This document shows positions 5,146-5,736 of a stretch of DNA of 5,736 bases, in pieces. The translations under genes and the position numbers were made by a program. How positions within the stretch are numbered: the stretch's first letter is position 1; each line of letters starts with the position of its first letter. Source of the stretch: Sulfurimonas sp. UBA6792 (GTDB lineage Bacteria > Campylobacterota > Campylobacteria > Campylobacterales > Sulfurimonadaceae). The notes beneath the pieces are model-generated. The model saw nothing but the letters and a program-made list of their open reading frames with translations. It was not told where the DNA came from and ran no database searches. The stretch is taken from NCBI GenBank assembly GCA_002452425.1, contig DKFQ01000044.1, positions 1 through 5,736 of the forward strand. The letters are read 5' to 3'.

Positions 5146-5736
5146 GCGCTTCGTAGGAGTTGATTTGATTTTGCACTGCATCATAAAACGTGCAGTCAAA
5201 AGAGAGCTCATGTGCTTCTAAAAACGCTCTTATCTCCTCTTCTTTTGCATCCATAGTCTCTTGTGCGCCAAGCAAAATGATAAAGTCATTTGCTCTTACT
5301 CTAAAGAGGGCTCTGTTGGCAAAGAGTTTTTGCAAAAGTGTGGCAAACTTTTGAAGCACTTTATCTCCGCTCTCCCAGCCATACTTTTTATTGTAGTCGT
5401 CAAACTGATGCAAGGAGATAACGACTATCTTTTGAAACGCTCTAAAATCCTCATTGTTGACAAGCGTGGCTTCCAAATATTTTGCATTGTAAAGCTCTGT
5501 AAGACTGTCTTTGTAGAAGTAAACAAAACGCTGCTCCTCCAAAACGGTTTGAGGAGTTTGGCTGATATCCTCCGAAGTATCAACCTCTTGGAGCGCTCTT
5601 GCAGCTGCTTGTATGACCTCTGGATGGTAAAAAATGCCGCTAAGTTCCAGTATCTCTTCTATGGCTTGCGCAGTGCTTTTTTTGTGCTTGTAGATTCTGT
5701 TGGTAGTCATCGCATCAAACGCATCGGCAACCATCA
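5129..5736 (-). CDS. HD-GYP phosphodiesterase with degenerate GGDEF domain (C-terminal part, 5' end outside window)
   Basis: The frame runs open from the window edge to a TAG at 5131-5129, with about 202 codons visible. The Met codon at 5734 is internal: MVADAFDAMTTNRIY, at the edge, is the well-known final part of an HD-GYP domain, which hydrolyses c-di-GMP. The HD and GYP motifs themselves lie outside the window, so activity cannot be judged. Numbering from that Met, HD-GYP ends near 48. A GGDEF-like fold follows at about 70-201, recognised by DSLTELYNAKYL (76-87) and YGWESGD (118-124). Its catalytic features are gone: the metal-binding DxD is SLH (107-109), GHxxGD has Trp120 instead of His, and GGDEF is RANDF (147-151). 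It should not make c-di-GMP; it may bind a nucleotide or serve in dimerisation. No ribosome binding site or promoter is visible. Its 3' end overlaps the opposing cyclase gene by 17 bp. Confidence 0.85.
   Translation of the reverse strand, partial: MVADAFDAMTTNRIYKHKKSTAQAIEEILELSGIFYHPEVIQAAARALQEVDTSEDISQTPQTVLEEQRFVYFYKDSLTELYNAKYLEATLVNNEDFRAFQKIVVISLHQFDDYNKKYGWESGDKVLQKFATLLQKLFANRALFRVRANDFIILLGAQETMDAKEEEIRAFLEAHELSFDCTFYDAVQNQINSYEALKKFL

Noticed and set aside
4960..5221. Open frames on both strands across the tail-to-tail overlap (4960-5211 minus, 4979-5221 plus)
   Set aside because: They overlap the PAS-coding end of one gene and the end of the other in wrong frames; the translations are not family-like.

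Overview
The window looks like chromosomal DNA from a Campylobacterota (epsilonproteobacterial) species of the Sulfurimonas, Sulfuricurvum or Sulfurospirillum kind. This rests on the protein flavour (many short diguanylate cyclase and response-regulator genes, Lys/Glu-rich proteins), compact intergenic gaps of 49-68 bp, AT-rich -10 boxes with weak -35 boxes, and a moderate GC content. The genus is an inference; no rRNA or other marker gene is present.

Layout: (1) Bases 1-501 (+) hold the C-terminal part of a VWA-like (DUF2201-type) protein whose N-terminus lies outside the window. (2) Bases 502-569 are a convergent gap; three perfect palindromes lie at 500-554. (3) Bases 570-1814 (-) encode a PleD-like REC-REC-GGDEF diguanylate cyclase. 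(4) Bases 1815-1863 are a 49-bp divergent gap with a symmetric pair of TATAAT boxes, one per strand. (5) Bases 1864-3117 (+) encode a PIF1/RecD-type helicase that appears to be leaderless. (6) Bases 3118-3168 hold a sigma70-type promoter and ribosome binding site. (7) Bases 3169-5145 (+) encode a membrane diguanylate cyclase with a PilJ/NarX-like sensor, GGDEF, and two PAS-like domains placed after the GGDEF. (8) Bases 5129-5736 (-) hold the C-terminal part of an HD-GYP phosphodiesterase with a degenerate GGDEF domain; it overlaps the preceding gene tail to tail by 17 bp.

Three of the five genes concern cyclic di-GMP: two cyclases that look active (one phosphorylation-controlled and without a canonical inhibitory site, one membrane-bound with that site) and one probable phosphodiesterase carrying a dead cyclase domain. 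They are on different strands and do not form one operon, so any joint action would be through the shared second messenger. The helicase and the VWA-like protein have no visible link to that pathway.

I see no CRISPR array, transposon, phage gene, tRNA or rRNA. I did not find a convincing new multi-gene system. The more unusual points are the mirror-image promoter, the leaderless helicase start, the palindrome cluster, and the domain order and decay in the c-di-GMP proteins.
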